From: Allolobophora icterica
Taxonomy: Eukaryota > Annelida > Clitellata > Crassiclitellata > Lumbricidae
NCBI GenBank assembly: GCA_963556255.1
Contig: OY744611.1
Coordinates: 9,513,876 to 9,577,875 of the forward strand
Reading direction: 5' to 3'
Length of the DNA: 64,000 nt
The notes beneath the pieces are model-generated. The model had not been told where the DNA came from. It did no database searches and saw nothing but the letters and a program-made list of their open reading frames with translations. Within the stretch, counting starts at the first letter, position 1. Every line of letters starts with the position of its first letter. Below, one piece after another: positions 44,111-55,179 of this stretch. The position numbers and the translations under genes were made by a program.

Positions 44111-44309
44111 CATAAATAAAACTTAAAGATCCTCAAGCCCTGATTCATTTACAATTGATGGCCTTTAAATCAAAGATAAAACGAGAGACGGATTAAGGCA
44201 TGTTCAACATGTTCGGCCGAACAGGGGTCTCACACTTCACACATGCAAAAGAAAAATATTCAATGTTTTATGATTATTGATATTTGTTAAGTCTAATAGT
44301 TAAAATGAG

Positions 44310-47300
44310 CATCTGATACACTAAATTCTGAATTCTCGACTCTGAACATGTATGAAACACCAACCTGTGCAGTAAAAATGTAAACATTTAGATTACTGAG
44401 ACGTGTGCCATGAAGATTTGGACGTTAAACTTAAGACATTTACTGTTTCAAAGACATGAGGAATGAGAGTTTTAGTAGGACGCTTACGAATTTTAATTTG
44501 TAAGATTGTTGAGAGCGATAGAGAGCGATAGAGAGAGAAGGAGAGAGAGGAAGAGAGAGAGAGAGGAAGAGAGGGAGAGGGAGACAGAGGAAGAGGGAGA
44601 GAGAAGAGGTTTTAGAGTAAAAGTCCAACTTTCTAGGATGAAAAGACATCTAATGTTTGGTTCTACACTAAAATGGTAACGTTTAAGTTGAAGAGACACA
44701 TCCGATGACCACTTCTACGATAAACTTAAGACTTTAAAGTTTCCAAATACACATGGACTGAGAGTATGAAGCTTACGAATTTTAGTTTGTAAGACTTTTG
44801 AAAGCGAGAGAGAGAGGGAGAGAGGAAGAGGGAGAGAGGAAGGGAGAGAAGCGGAAGAGAGAGAGAGAAAGAGAAAGAGGGACAGAGAGAGGAAGGGGAG
44901 AGAGATATAGAGGAAGAGGGAGAGAGAGAAGAGGCTTAGAGTAAAAGGCCAACTTTCTAGATCGAAAAGACATCTAATGTTTGGTTCTACACTAAAATGG
45001 TAACGCTTAAGTTGAAGAGACACATACGTTGATGACGACTTCTACGCTAAAACTTTTAAGTGTTTAAATACATATGGAATGAGAGTATGAAGCTTGCGAA
45101 TTTTAGTTTATAAGACTGTTGAGAGAGAGTGAGAGAGAGAGCGAGTGAGAGCGACAGATGGAGAGAGAGCGGGAGAGAGAGGAAGAGGAAGAGGAAGAGC
45201 GAGAGAGAGAGAGAGAGCCAGATTGAGAGATAGGAAGAGGGAGAGAGAAGAGGGTTTAGAGTAAAAGTCCAACTGTCTAGGGTGAAAAGGCACATAATGT
45301 TTGTTTCTACACTAAAATGGTACCGTTTAAGTTGAAGAGACACTTCCGATGACGACTTCTACGATAAACTTAAGACTTTTAAGTTTCCAAATTCACATGG
45401 AATGAGAGTATGAAGCCTACGAATTTAAGTTTGTAAGACTGTTGAGAGCGAGAGAGCGAGAGAGATGAAGAGGGGAGAGAGAGCGAGAGAGGAAGAGGAA
45501 GAGAGAGAAGAGGTTTTAGAAGAGGGAGAGAGAAAGAGAGATAGAGAGAGGAAGAGGGAGAGAGAGAGAAGATGTAGGCGGCGGCGGTGCCGGCGGTAGT
45601 ACTGGCATGTTTAAAACGATGTTCAGAGACAAGATGATTATCTTTCAGAGAGCAAGAAATGATCGCGCAGTGCTAAGAATATTGTTCGATTGCTCGTTTT
45701 CATAGTTATAGGACAAATTTGCTGGTGACTGAAAACTTTGTCTTTTACCTTTGCATGTAAAGTGTACATTTGTACAACCATTGCAAATGTTGTAGACGGT
45801 TTCGCTTGAGTTTCGAATGTTGACAAGTTTAGTTGTTTAAAAATGGACTTGTAACATCGAAACCCTTGCTAATGCCGTTTATGCGAAAACGTGAATAAAT
45901 CGCTGACTTTAACAACTTGAGCGTGTTTGGAACTATAATGATGAGGCGTCGAGCATAGATTTTCATATGTTGCAAGAGTGTATGGGCGAAACTTTGGTGA
46001 CTCGACATAGAAGTTGTGAAAATGTATTATTGAAGTAAATCAACTTTTAACCTACAACTTTGAGTATTTAGTTATTTTGCATGCAATTGAAAAACCTCTG
46101 AGAATGAAAATATGCAAAGTTGCATGTCTATAGAAGAGCTGTACGTTTCACTCCTCTAGCTAACTCTCCAAAAATTCAACAGATTATATGATTATATGCA
46201 CACGAAACCCCTCGTTTTCTATCAAATTGCAGCTCCAATGCTTTGTTAGAACTATCACACCTAGTCGTTCTAATTTTTCAAAAACTGTACAAGGCACGCT
46301 AAATGTTTTACAAGTGTACTTCAATTGATGCATCCTACAATTTGTATGTGTACAAATCACCTCTAAGAATAAACTTCAGCTAGAAATAATATGGCAACAA
46401 CAGAATTATCTAAAAATGCAACATGCTTTCCAAAGGAAAACACTCTGTTCACACAAGTTGCTACCACACGTCTCATACTTTATCCGTTAGAACTCTCATA
46501 TGCTTCAGCTCCATCATAAAAATTTACAAAAGATGCATAGTTTCAACTACATTTCAGACAAAAAGTTAAAGTTTCCCCAAATCCACTTATACATCCGTTC
46601 CACGACATGGATTACATAACCAAAACCGTGCGAATGCGAGCTCAGCTTGCCAATTAGCTTTACTTTCAAGCATTCAAACTTTAAAACCTCATCCAGTCGC
46701 ATAGCCCTGCTCATTCTTTTTCATAAGTTTTGATATTTTAACTCTCAAACTCAAAATTTGTGAAAGAGTTTGCTAACAGTTATTTTACATGTCTACATCC
46801 AAACATGTGTATGTAAAATGTTGGACAATGCACCCGTTCCTGCCATATGGCTCGATACCTAAACCTTTCCATCCTAATATTTCACCTTTTTGTATAAGTT
46901 GATCAGCTAAAACACGCAAATCAGCGTGCAAATCTTTCGCTGAAACGAAGAAAGTTGTATATTTTAGTATAGAAACCGTCCTGACAAGCGCTCGTGCAAC
47001 TCAAAAGTTCACATTTTACAGTTCAAACCTTCATGGCAGCTCTCCTAAAAGACCTGTTTCTCTACTCGCATGTGTCTCTGCATTGCCAAAAATTGTATGT
47101 TTGCTCTCTTCACAGCTGGATTTACATTGTAAGAGATGTCACTTTGCACTGTCCTGCAATCTTTGTAACATAAAAGTTGCCATTTTATCGTGTAAGCACT
47201 CATGCCCTGCATCTTCGCAGGCTAAAATTTGGCATTTTACTGTAGAAGTCATCGTTCCATTTGCGTGCACAATGCACAAAGACTTAATCTTATCAGAGTT

Positions 47301-49220
47301 CAACAGTCTAAAATGTGTAATTTTACCGTATGAACCTCCACTGCACACTGCATGACGATCAGCAATTTATCATAAAAAACCAACGTCTCGTGCATCTTTG
47401 CAGCTGCCCAAAGAAAAGTTTACCTTGCAAATCTGTTTTTCAGCCTAAAAACCTTCGTCTCAACCTTCTCACAGTTGTCAACTGGGGTAAAACCCGCCGT
47501 AAAACCCGTAGTAAAACCCATTGCAATCACAGTGTTTGCAAAGTATAAAATTGTAAGTTTAGCATTTAAACCATTGTGGCATGTGTCTCCCGAACTTAAA
47601 CGTTGACATTTTAGTGAACAGACTATCATAGAAAGTAAGACTTTTACCCTAAAACCTCTTCTCTCTCCCTCTCCCTCTCTCTCTCCCTCTTCTAAAACCT
47701 CCTCTCTCTCTCTCTTCGTCTCTCGCCCTCTTCTAAAACCTCTTCTCTCTCCCTCTTCCAAAACCTCTTCTCTCTCTCTTCCTCTTCATCTATCTCGCGC
47801 TCTCCCTCTTCTAAAACCTCGTCTCTCTCCCTCTTCCTCTCTCTCTCCCTCTTCTAAAGCCTCTTCTCGCTCCCCTCTACCTCTCTCTCTCTCTCTTCCT
47901 CTTCTTCTCTCGCTCTCTCCCTCTTCTAAAACCTCTTCTCTCTCCCTCTTTCTCTCTATCTCCCACTCTTTCTTTCTCTCACCCTCTTCTAAAACCTCTT
48001 CTCTCTCTCTTCCTCTTCCTCTCTCGCTCTCTCTCCCCTCTTCCTCTCTCCCTCTCTCTCGCTCTCAACAGTCTTACAAACTTAAATTCGTAAGCTTAAT
48101 ACTCTCATTTCATATGTATTTGGAAACTTAAAAGTCTTAAGTTTATCGTAGAAGTCGTCATCACAAGTGTCTCTTCAACTTAAACGGTACCATTTTAGTG
48201 TAGAAACAAACATTATGTGCCTTTTCACCCTAGACAGTTGGACTTTTACTATAAAACCTCTTCTCTCTCCCTCTTCCTCCCTCTCTCTCTCGCTCTTCCT
48301 CTCCGTCTCTCTCTCCCTCCCTCCCTCCCTCCCTCCCTCCTTCCCTCCCTCCCTCCCTCCCTCCCTCCCTCCATCCCTCACTCTCTCTCTCTGTCTCTGT
48401 CTCTCTCTCTCAACAGTCTTATAAACTAAAATTCGTAAGCTTCATACTCTCATTCCATATGTATTTAAACATTTAAAAGTTTTAAGTTTATCGTAGAAGT
48501 CGTCATCTTATGTGTCTCTTCAACTTAAGCGTTACCATTTTAATGTAGAAACAAACATTAAAAGTCTTTTCGATCTAGAAAGTTGGTCTTTTACTCTAAG
48601 ACCTCTTTTCTCTCTCTCCCTCTTCCTCTATATCTCTCTCCCCTTCCTCTCTCTCCCCTCTCTTCCGCTTCTCTCCCTCTCTCTCCCTCATCCGCTCTCT
48701 CCCTCTCTCTCGCTCTCAAAATTCTTACAAACTAAAATTCGTAAGCTTCATACTCTCAGTCCATGTGTATTTGGAAACTTTAAAGTCTTAAGTTTATCGT
48801 AGAAGTGGTCATCGTATGTGCCTCTTCAACTTAAACGTTACCATTTTAGTGTAGAACCAAACATTAGATGTCTTTTCATCCTAGAAAGTTGGACTTTTAC
48901 TCTAAAACCTCCTCTCTCTCCCTCTTCCTCTCTCTCCCTGTCCCTTTCTCCCTCTTCCTCTCTCTCTCTTCCTCTCTCTCCCTCTCTCTCTATCGCTCTC
49001 TATCGCTCTCAACAGTCTTACAAACTAAAATTCGTAAGCGTCCTACTAAGACTCTCATTCCTCATGTGAGTCATGTCTTTGAAACAGTAAATGTCTTAAG
49101 TTTAGCATCCAAATCTTCATGGGACACGTCTCAGTAATCTAAATGTTTACATTTTTACTGCACAGGTTGGTGTTTCATACATGTTCAGAGTCGAGAATTC
49201 AGAATTTAGTGTATCAGATG
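44310..49220. repeat. 4.9-kb inverted repeat of polypurine/polypyrimidine tandem arrays
   Basis: The left arm (about 44310-45600) and right arm (about 47600-49220) are reverse complements. Outer anchor: CATCTGATAC at 44310-44319 against GTATCAGATG at 49211-49220. Each arm has four tandem units. The shared phrase around TTTGTAAGACTGTTGAGAG starts near 44489, 44773, 45097 and 45418 on the left, and its complement lies near 48062, 48407, 48713 and 49007 on the right. Units consist of about 200 bp of conserved sequence plus a GA-rich (left) or CT-rich (right) tract. Variants correspond one-to-one from the outside in, so the array existed before it was inverted and copied. The Leu/Ser-rich open frames through the tracts are artefacts of composition. 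Confidence 0.85.
45601..47599. repeat. Spacer of the large palindrome with degenerate 50-65-bp periodicity
   Basis: No gene is seen. Diverged repeats with the pattern TAAAA-x-TT-x-x-CATTTTA-C/G-x-GT recur every 50-65 bp, for example at about 47010, 47170, 47230, 47310 and 47600, and in looser form at 46300-46360. They resemble parts of the conserved unit in the arms and suggest a very old tandem array. Confidence 0.45.
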
Positions 49221-49224
49221 TCAA

Positions 49225-49845
49225 ACTGTACGACGTTTCATCCTAAGAGTTGTAATTGAATCATGCAATTCGGCGTCCCATGCAATCTAAAATTCATAAG
49301 TTTCCTACTCCACATGTCTTTGAAAACTTAGTCTTCAAATTAGTGTACAAGACTTCCACGCTGGCTTCTTTTTCAACTTACCTGTTGAAATTTTACAGTG
49401 GAAGTCAGTATTTCGGGCAACTTAGGAAACGAAAAATTTAGAATTTAGTGTACAAGGAATCAAACTATATATGCATGTGCAAGCGTATATATTTATAAAT
49501 ATCTGTATATATACATATATATTTCAATGTGTATAAACGCCTATGAATTGAAAATGTCTAGTCATTGAGTATACATGGGCTTTAGACTATGTTCACTGGA
49601 GCATGTTGGGGCATTTGACTGACCGTTTGTATTGACCAATTCACTATGTACACTCATTGGATTCCTGCTAGGGTTCATTAAAATTCAAAATACCTAAGAA
49701 TCTGCCCTTGAAGCTAGCGCAAAGGCTGTTAGCGACTTCATTTTCTTTGCCCCTGCATATAAGGGATGCTCTCATATCGCCAAAACATCATATTCGGCAT
49801 ATTTCAATTGTCTAGGTGAGAAAAGAACTCTGGTTTCAAATTTTC
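49225..49845. other. No gene seen; tail of the degenerate repeat
   Basis: The 50-65-bp periodic pattern continues to about 49460, followed by TATA-rich DNA (49470-49530) and ordinary sequence. Confidence 0.4.
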
Positions 49846-49916
49846 TGCTCTGGTGGGATTTGAACCGCCGACCACTGGGTTGATAGTCCAACACGCTAAC
49901 CACTAGGCTATGTAAC
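49846..49916 (-). repeat. tRNA-like sequence (SINE head or tRNA pseudogene)
   Basis: The minus strand has a perfect A box TAGCCTAGTGG and B box GGTTCAAATCC at tRNA spacing, with a loop CTATCAA that would give anticodon ATC. The acceptor ends do not pair, so it is not a working tRNA. It probably is the promoter head of a tRNA-derived SINE, different from the 8.2-kb family. Confidence 0.6.
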
Positions 49917-50082
49917 ATTGTAAAATAACTAAAATATTTAAAAATTGTGGCAAGAAATAAGTTTATTCAACAACTGAAATATGCTGCGCCAATATCATAA
50001 TAAAAATAACTCGTGTAAGAGTACAAATTAGTCTTCAAATATAATTAAAATATATTAAATATAATTAAAAGAATTACTCTGA

Positions 50083-50302
50083 AGGGACTGCGTAAGCTAC
50101 GGCTCTCTGCTGGAAGAGACTGCGTAAGCAACGGTCCTCTGCAGGAAGGGACTGCATAAGCTACGGTCCTCTGCTGTAAGGGACTGCGTAAGCTACGGTC
50201 CTCTGTTGGAAGGGACTGTGTTAGATACGGTCCTCTGCTGGAAGGGACTGCGCAAGCTACGGTCCTCTGCTAGAAGAGACTGCGTAACCTACGGTCTATA
50301 TT
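50083..50302 (+). repeat. Minisatellite, about 31-32-bp unit, seven copies
   Basis: Imperfect tandem units built on GGGACTGCGTAAGCTACGG followed by TCCTCTGCTGGAA. Differences between units are mostly single substitutions (for example AGAGACT, GCAACGG, GTGTTAGATACGG). No overlapping gene. Confidence 0.9.
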
Positions 50303-50860
50303 TAACTACTGAGGCAGCATGAAAGGATGTCATTTCTTGCGCAGTGAGTACGTGTCCTCACGAGGGGTGGCAAGAGCTGATGAATGCAGTGGCCAAATAA
50401 CTGCGATTTCTGGAAGAGCTTCCTGTCTGCTCGAGCAATCAGTTCTCGTGTACTATGGATCTTCTCACATATTTGCAATCTGCGAGCCTTTTCAGAGCTG
50501 CATTAGGCCTAATGCGCGTAATGTCATGTGAGGTGAGAAATGCAGCACAGGTAAGTAGTGCATACATGAATCTGGAAATAATAATAGCTTGAAAAATGAC
50601 GTCGAGCTTCCAGATATGTAGGCTCTACTGTCCTAACTGGGTGAGAAGGAAATATCGCTGGTTTATTAGACTAAGAATGTAGTTAACATCATTTTAAAAA
50701 GAAAAGAAAGGTTAGACTGTAGAATGATTCCAAGCAGCTTGACACTATCCAGCTGCTCAATACCGAGTATGGGAGGCCAAGGACGTTTGATACCAGGCCA
50801 AATTATAAGGCGCTACCTAAAATAGGAGACCAGGACACCAACTTCTGCTCATGCGCTCGA
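50303..50860. other. No gene seen
   Basis: Intron-like DNA with a 70-codon plus-strand frame (50319-50531) that I do not recognise. Confidence 0.4.
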
Positions 50861-50869
50861 TCGTGTCAG

Positions 50870-51432
50870 CAGTGATGGGCACTAAACTATTTTCTTTTAG
50901 TTGAGTTAAAACTATTTTCCAACTAAAAAAAATTTAGCTTAACTAAAGTTGGCAACTAATTTTGGAAATTAGTTAACTAAACTAAAGAAAAATAGTTAAA
51001 CTTTTTCCAACTTTTTACAACTTTTTACGACAAACATTTTCACAATAACAGAGGTTAAGTGAACTGTAATAATGCAGAACGTCAATGACAATTTCACCTT
51101 TAAACCATGCAATGTGTACTGTTCAAGCATACAATTACAGGCATACAGTAAGTAGTGTATGAATCTGAAAACACAGGCTATTAATGCTAAAACCATGCAG
51201 TGTTAATCAATAAGTTTCGCGTTGAGTTGTTGACAGTGTTCAATGTTCATTGCGGAAAATAGTTGAATATTGCTGATTTTTTAGTTAAACTTTTTAGTTA
51301 TCAACTAAAATATTTCAGTTAAACTATGGTTTCAACAAAACAATTTATATTTAGTTAAACTTCATCCTTAACTAATTTTTTTTAGTAAAACTAAAAGTTA
51401 GCAACTTTTTATTTAACTATTGCCCATCACTG
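50870..51432. mobile_element. hAT-type MITE, copy 1 of a 560-bp family
   Basis: Ends CAGTGATGGGC and GCCCATCACTG are inverted repeats. The flanks CGTGTCAG (50862-50869) and CTTGTCAG (51433-51440) match at 7 of 8, fitting an aged hAT duplication. The interior has many TTAGTTAAACT-like motifs in both orientations that can fold, and a core shared with the copy at 54613. A 66-codon minus-strand frame is present in both copies only because the elements are similar. Confidence 0.85.
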
Positions 51433-51447
51433 CTTGTCAGAAGGTGG

Positions 51448-52470
51448 TATTGTAATTGTAATTGTAATCGAGGATTTATATAGCGCCACTCATAATCAGA
51501 GGCGCTCCCGACACGGGTCAGTGTCTTCACTGACAAAGAGAAATGCATTCAGGCACTTGCGAAACTGGGCAAGAGAGAGAAAGAGGAGGACAAGCCTAAA
51601 GCCTTGAGGGAGGCTGTCCAGCTGGATGGGCCCACAACCGCAAAACTACGGGACTGGGCAGTAGTAGTGCGCATCCACGGAACTACCAAGTGGCCACGGG
51701 CAGATGACCGGAGAGAGGCCCGACCAGGCAAACTGGAAACCGGGGTGCAGTAAACCCTGAGATACAGCGGAGCTGAGCCGACAAGACAGTTACGCATGAG
51801 GGAATGGACCTCAAATTGGATGCGTTGGTGAATGGGAAGCCAGTGAAGGGAGTCCCGGATGTAGGAAGAGATATGGGCAAACTTCATGATGCCCCCTATG
51901 AGGCGAGCAGCAGCGTTAAGGATGGACTGAAGTTTTGATGTATTGGTAGAGGACAGGCCAATATAGACAGCGTTTCCATAGTCAATCCTAGTGCAGATCA
52001 GAGCATGAACGAAGGTCGCAATCGCATGCAGCGGAAGAGACTGGCGAATGGCACGATGTTGGCGTAAATAGTAAAAGCACGAGCGAGAGACACTATTGAC
52101 ATGATCAAATAGAGAAAGAGTAGGATCTAGGACAAATCCAAGATCACGGACAGAGGAGGAGAAGCACACATTGGGAAACCTGAGGCGCAGAGAGTCAGCA
52201 TCAATCCTGGCAAGCTGGACACGATTACCAAGCCAAATGTACTTGGTGTAATCATAGTTAAGACGGAGGCGATTTGAGGACAACCAGAGATCAAGAGCAG
52301 AGGAAGCCTCCAGGATGCGTTCAACCATAAGAGCAGCTGAGTTGGCTGGACCATGGAGGTAAGCCTGTATGTCATCAGCGTATTGGTGAGACGAAACACC
52401 CATTGGACCAAGAACCCCAGCTAGGTATGTGGAAACCAGGTGAAGAACAAAGTCCGGTAGCAGAAGAGGC
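51448..52470 (-). mobile_element. 5'-truncated CR1-type LINE
   Basis: The minus-strand frame to 51549 carries SSHQYADDIQAYLHG (catalytic YADD), SNRLRLNYDYTKYIWLG, VRDLGFVLDPTLSLFDHV, RIDYGNAVYIGL, ILNAAARLIGGIMKF, DSLHWLPIHQRIQFEV and RSFAVVGPSSW. The 3' end has a stem-loop (51482-51490 with 51498-51506, 8 of 9 pairs) and a (TTACAA)n tail on the minus strand (51448-51470), directly beside the MITE. The upstream part of the 380-codon frame belongs to other DNA. Confidence 0.8.
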
Positions 52471-52479
52471 GAAGAGGAG

Positions 52480-52930
52480 CTTCTAAGACGGGTTTTGTTA
52501 ATCACGATAAGGTTGAAAGGTGGAGGAACATTGGAAGGATCAGAGTTGCAGTACTTAAGAGCCGTGATTGTAATTTTAAAGTTGAATGCATGAGGGTGAT
52601 AGAAAATAGTTATGGGCTTGAGGCAAATGATGTACCGTGACCCGCAGTAGTATTGGAACAAGGGATAATTAGAGTAATTCAGGAAGATCATTCCATAGTT
52701 GAGGTTCTGTGAGGTACTAGTGTCGATAGAGGAAGTTATAATAAGTAGCGATTGGGACGGGAAAGAGTGAGGTAGAAAGATGATCGGAGAGGGTGGGTTG
52801 AGATTGCATGTCTGTTATAAAGTCAACTAACAGCAGTGGGAAAAGTGGGGAAAGTGGGGAAAGTGTAAAGCGTATAAGTTTCCGTAGCACTTTGTCCCAA
52901 TTGAAAGCCAAAATCAGCCTTACGGACAAC
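52480..52930 (-). pseudogene. L2-type RT C-terminal relic
   Basis: The minus strand reads DFITDMQSQPTLSDHLSTSL, then after a stop YLTEPQLWNDLPELL. This matches the FTIQ-x-x-R-S-T-R-S-S-S-Y-L-S-L-S / PQLWN-LP end of copies 1-3. The adjacent CR1-type LINE probably inserted into its 3' UTR. Confidence 0.5.
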
Positions 52931-53029
52931 TTCTTGAAGGAAAAAACGTTAAAAGTTTAATTTAGCTTTGAGCAACCCAGAAATTGAGCAAGCAATGATA
53001 CAATAGTTTCAGAGTCTTTACGTGGATTC

Positions 53030-53107
53030 ACAACAAATAATTGATGCATCTTCATTGTGACCGCAATCTTTCACGCATCGCACAAAATACTTTGTAGATG
53101 CATTGTA
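53030..53107 (-). pseudogene. Remnant of an SRCR second-half exon
   Basis: The minus strand reads CVKDCGHNEDASIICCES, aligning with the C-x-x-x-GW...NCxHxDDxSIxCGES end of the other exons. The donor position still reads GTGAAT. The GTDPIWLDNV part is lost. It lies about 135 bp downstream (gene sense) of the intact exon at 53240-53406, so a tandem exon duplicate has decayed. Confidence 0.6.
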
Positions 53108-53239
53108 GCAAAAATGTGAAAGTCAACCTTACGCATAAATTCTTGAATAAAAACGTAGAAAGAGAAATATTGTATTAGAAAAGCAATTAATAAAGTAAGA
53201 AGCGACAAAGTTAGTGTCAGTGGTGTTACATGAACTCAC

Positions 53240-53406
53240 CACATCTAATTGAGACATCTTCACGGTGATCGCAATTGTGCTGCTTTACCCAACCATCATG
53301 AATGCACCGTTCTATACCAGTTTCGGTTCCAGCGCAAATAACGTTATTCAGCCATATCGGATCTGTTCCAGCTCCGTGACGATTTCCAATTACTGCACCG
53401 ATGTAA
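53240..53406 (-). CDS. SRCR domain exon, second half
   Basis: This 167-bp exon encodes YIGAVIGNRHGAGTDPIWL, NNVICAGTETGIERCIHDGW, then NCDHREDVSIRCG. It has one codon more than the exons at 35247 and 62577 (WVKQHNC against WGAHNC), and all Cys are kept. The acceptor is TTAG at 53407-53410; the donor is GTGAGT at 53234-53239 in phase 1. It completes the SRCR module begun at 54412-54571; the intron is about 1 kb. Confidence 0.88.
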
Positions 53407-53411
53407 CTAAT

Positions 53412-53640
53412 TTAAATATAGACTAATTGCATAAAAGAGAAACAAAGCAAAAAAGTCTGCAAAAGTCACAATGCAAACCACTACCAACAATAAGTGTGCT
53501 ATGGTTTTGCGAGTTAAAAAGTTTATTGAAATATAAATTAATTGCATACAAGAGAAACAAAGCAAAAAAGTCTGCAAAAGTCACAATGTAAACCACTATC
53601 AACACTAAGTGCGCTAGGGTTTTGCGATTTAAAATCACAA
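53412..53640. repeat. Tandem duplication of about 115 bp next to the exon acceptor
   Basis: Two adjacent units contain AGAGAAACAAAGCAAAAAAG and AGTCTGCAAAAGTCACAATG (about 53430-53475 and 53550-53595). Similar single sequence flanks the exons at 35.25 and 62.58 kb, so the duplication is specific to this module's intron. Confidence 0.85.
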
Positions 53641-54026
53641 TTAACCTTAAACTTGTAATGCCTTAAGGCACTCAACATATCGGATGCCTATCAGCGCTTC
53701 TGCGCTGAAGTTAGTGTTTTTATGGCCTTGACTCACAGTTCACTGGAATATGTAAGCTGTTGCAGAACATCGCATTGTACATTTGGCTGAGGCGATACAG
53801 TATAGAGTGGAGGTGTAACAAGAGGAGGATGAGGTTTGGCGTTTGAAACGGTAGGCCTATTTTATGTGGACTTACTAAGATTGTGTCTTGCTTAAATTTT
53901 TTTGTTTTGCATTAACGTAAATAGTTTAACTTAAGCAAAACTTGAGTCAGATGAACAAATTTTAATACACTTGCTTTTCTTAACCTAATAAATAGTAGGT
54001 ATCCATTGCTAGATTGAAAATGCAGT

Positions 54027-54060
54027 GATTCCATTCACACACACACACACACACACACAC

Positions 54061-54124
<64 letters not shown>
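54027..54124 (+). repeat. (CA)n microsatellite
   Basis: About 48 CA/AC dinucleotides with a single interruption at about 54059-54062, in the intron of the SRCR module. Confidence 0.98.
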
Positions 54125-54126
<2 letters not shown>

Positions 54127-54411
54127 GCTACAATTTAGCAACCAGATTGACATTTAATTTTATTATTACTGGTTATAATGCCCGAGAGACTACCCATAGG
54201 TTTTGCCTGCTCAAAATTTATTTCTGTTTCAGTCCAGGTGAGGGCTGCCAAACTGACCCTATTCTAAGATTGTGATTCGTGTTATCATTCCGCGACCCGG
54301 TAAACATAGCCCACGGACCAGTGCGTGGCCGGGAGAAACATTTTAAGTAGCACTGTAAAAGAAGATTCTAATAAAAAAATTGGACGCAATTATGCAACCA
54401 TGGTAACTTAC

Positions 54412-54571
54412 CCAAATCCCAGACTAGCACATGCAACTCTTGCGCTAGCATTTGTAAACCCGTCATCACACACTGTTCCCCATCTTCCTGAATAGTATAT
54501 CTCCAATCGTCCTTCCCTTGAATTGTTACCTAATGAATTGTTCAATCGCACGGTGAAGTTTTGAATGTTTC
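54412..54571 (-). CDS. SRCR domain exon, first half
   Basis: This 160-bp exon encodes NIQNFTVRLNNSLGNNSREG, RLEIYYSGRWGTVCDDGF, then TNASARVACASLGFG. Two N-x-S/T sites (NNS and NAS) are potential glycosylation sites. The acceptor is GTAG at 54572-54575 (phase 1); the donor is GTAAGT at 54406-54411 (phase 2). The phase matches the exon at 53240-53406. Very similar to the 39508-39664 exon, with one extra codon near its start. Confidence 0.88.
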
Positions 54572-54612
54572 CTACAAATGCAATCATTAAAAATAAGACG
54601 ATCGCTTACCAC

Positions 54613-55169
54613 CAGTGATGGGCACTAAACTATTTTCTTTTAGTTTAATTAAAACTATTTTCCAACTAAAAAAAAGCTTAACTAAAGTTGGCAACTAATT
54701 TTGGAAATTAGTTAACTAAACTAAAGAAAAGTAGTTAAACTTTTTCCAACTTTTTCCAACTCTTTACGACAAACATTTTCACAATAACAGAGGTTAAGTG
54801 AACTGTAATAATGCAGAACGTCAATGACAATTTCACCTTCAAACTATGCAATGTGTACTGTTCTAGCATACAGTTACAGGCATACAGTAAGTAGTGTATG
54901 AATCTGAAAACACAGGCTATTAATGCTAAAACCATGCAGTGATAATCAATAAGTTTCGCGTTGAGTTGTTGACAGTGTTCAATATTCATTGCGGAAAATA
55001 GTTGAATATTGCTGATTTTTTAGTTAAACTTTTTAGTTAGCAACTAAAATATTTTAGTTAAACTATGGTTTTAACTAAACTATTTTTATTTAGTTAAACT
55101 TCATCCTTAACTAATTTTTTAACTAACCTAAAAGTTAGCAACTTTTTAATTAACTATTGCCCATCACTG
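54613..55169. mobile_element. hAT-type MITE, copy 2 of a 560-bp family
   Basis: Same CAGTGATGGGC inverted termini and interior as 50870-51432. The flanks CTTACCAC (54605-54612) and CTTAGGAC (55170-55177) match at 6 of 8. It sits just 5' (gene sense) of the SRCR exon at 54412. The two copies look more than 90% identical by eye. Confidence 0.82.
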
Positions 55170-55179
55170 CTTAGGACAG

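Noticed and set aside
44440..49137. Several 60-100-codon Leu/Ser-rich open frames resembling signal peptides or membrane proteins.
   Set aside because: They are translations of GA/CT tracts and recur in every unit of the palindrome arms; no gene context.
49846..49916. A functional tRNA gene with anticodon ATC.
   Set aside because: Acceptor stem does not pair; only the A and B boxes are kept, as in SINE heads.
50083..50302. A CRISPR-like array.
   Set aside because: Units abut with no unique spacers; it is a minisatellite in an animal genome.
50996..51196. A conserved small membrane protein, since a similar frame occurs at 54735-54989.
   Set aside because: Both frames lie inside two copies of the same MITE, so similarity reflects the element, not selection.
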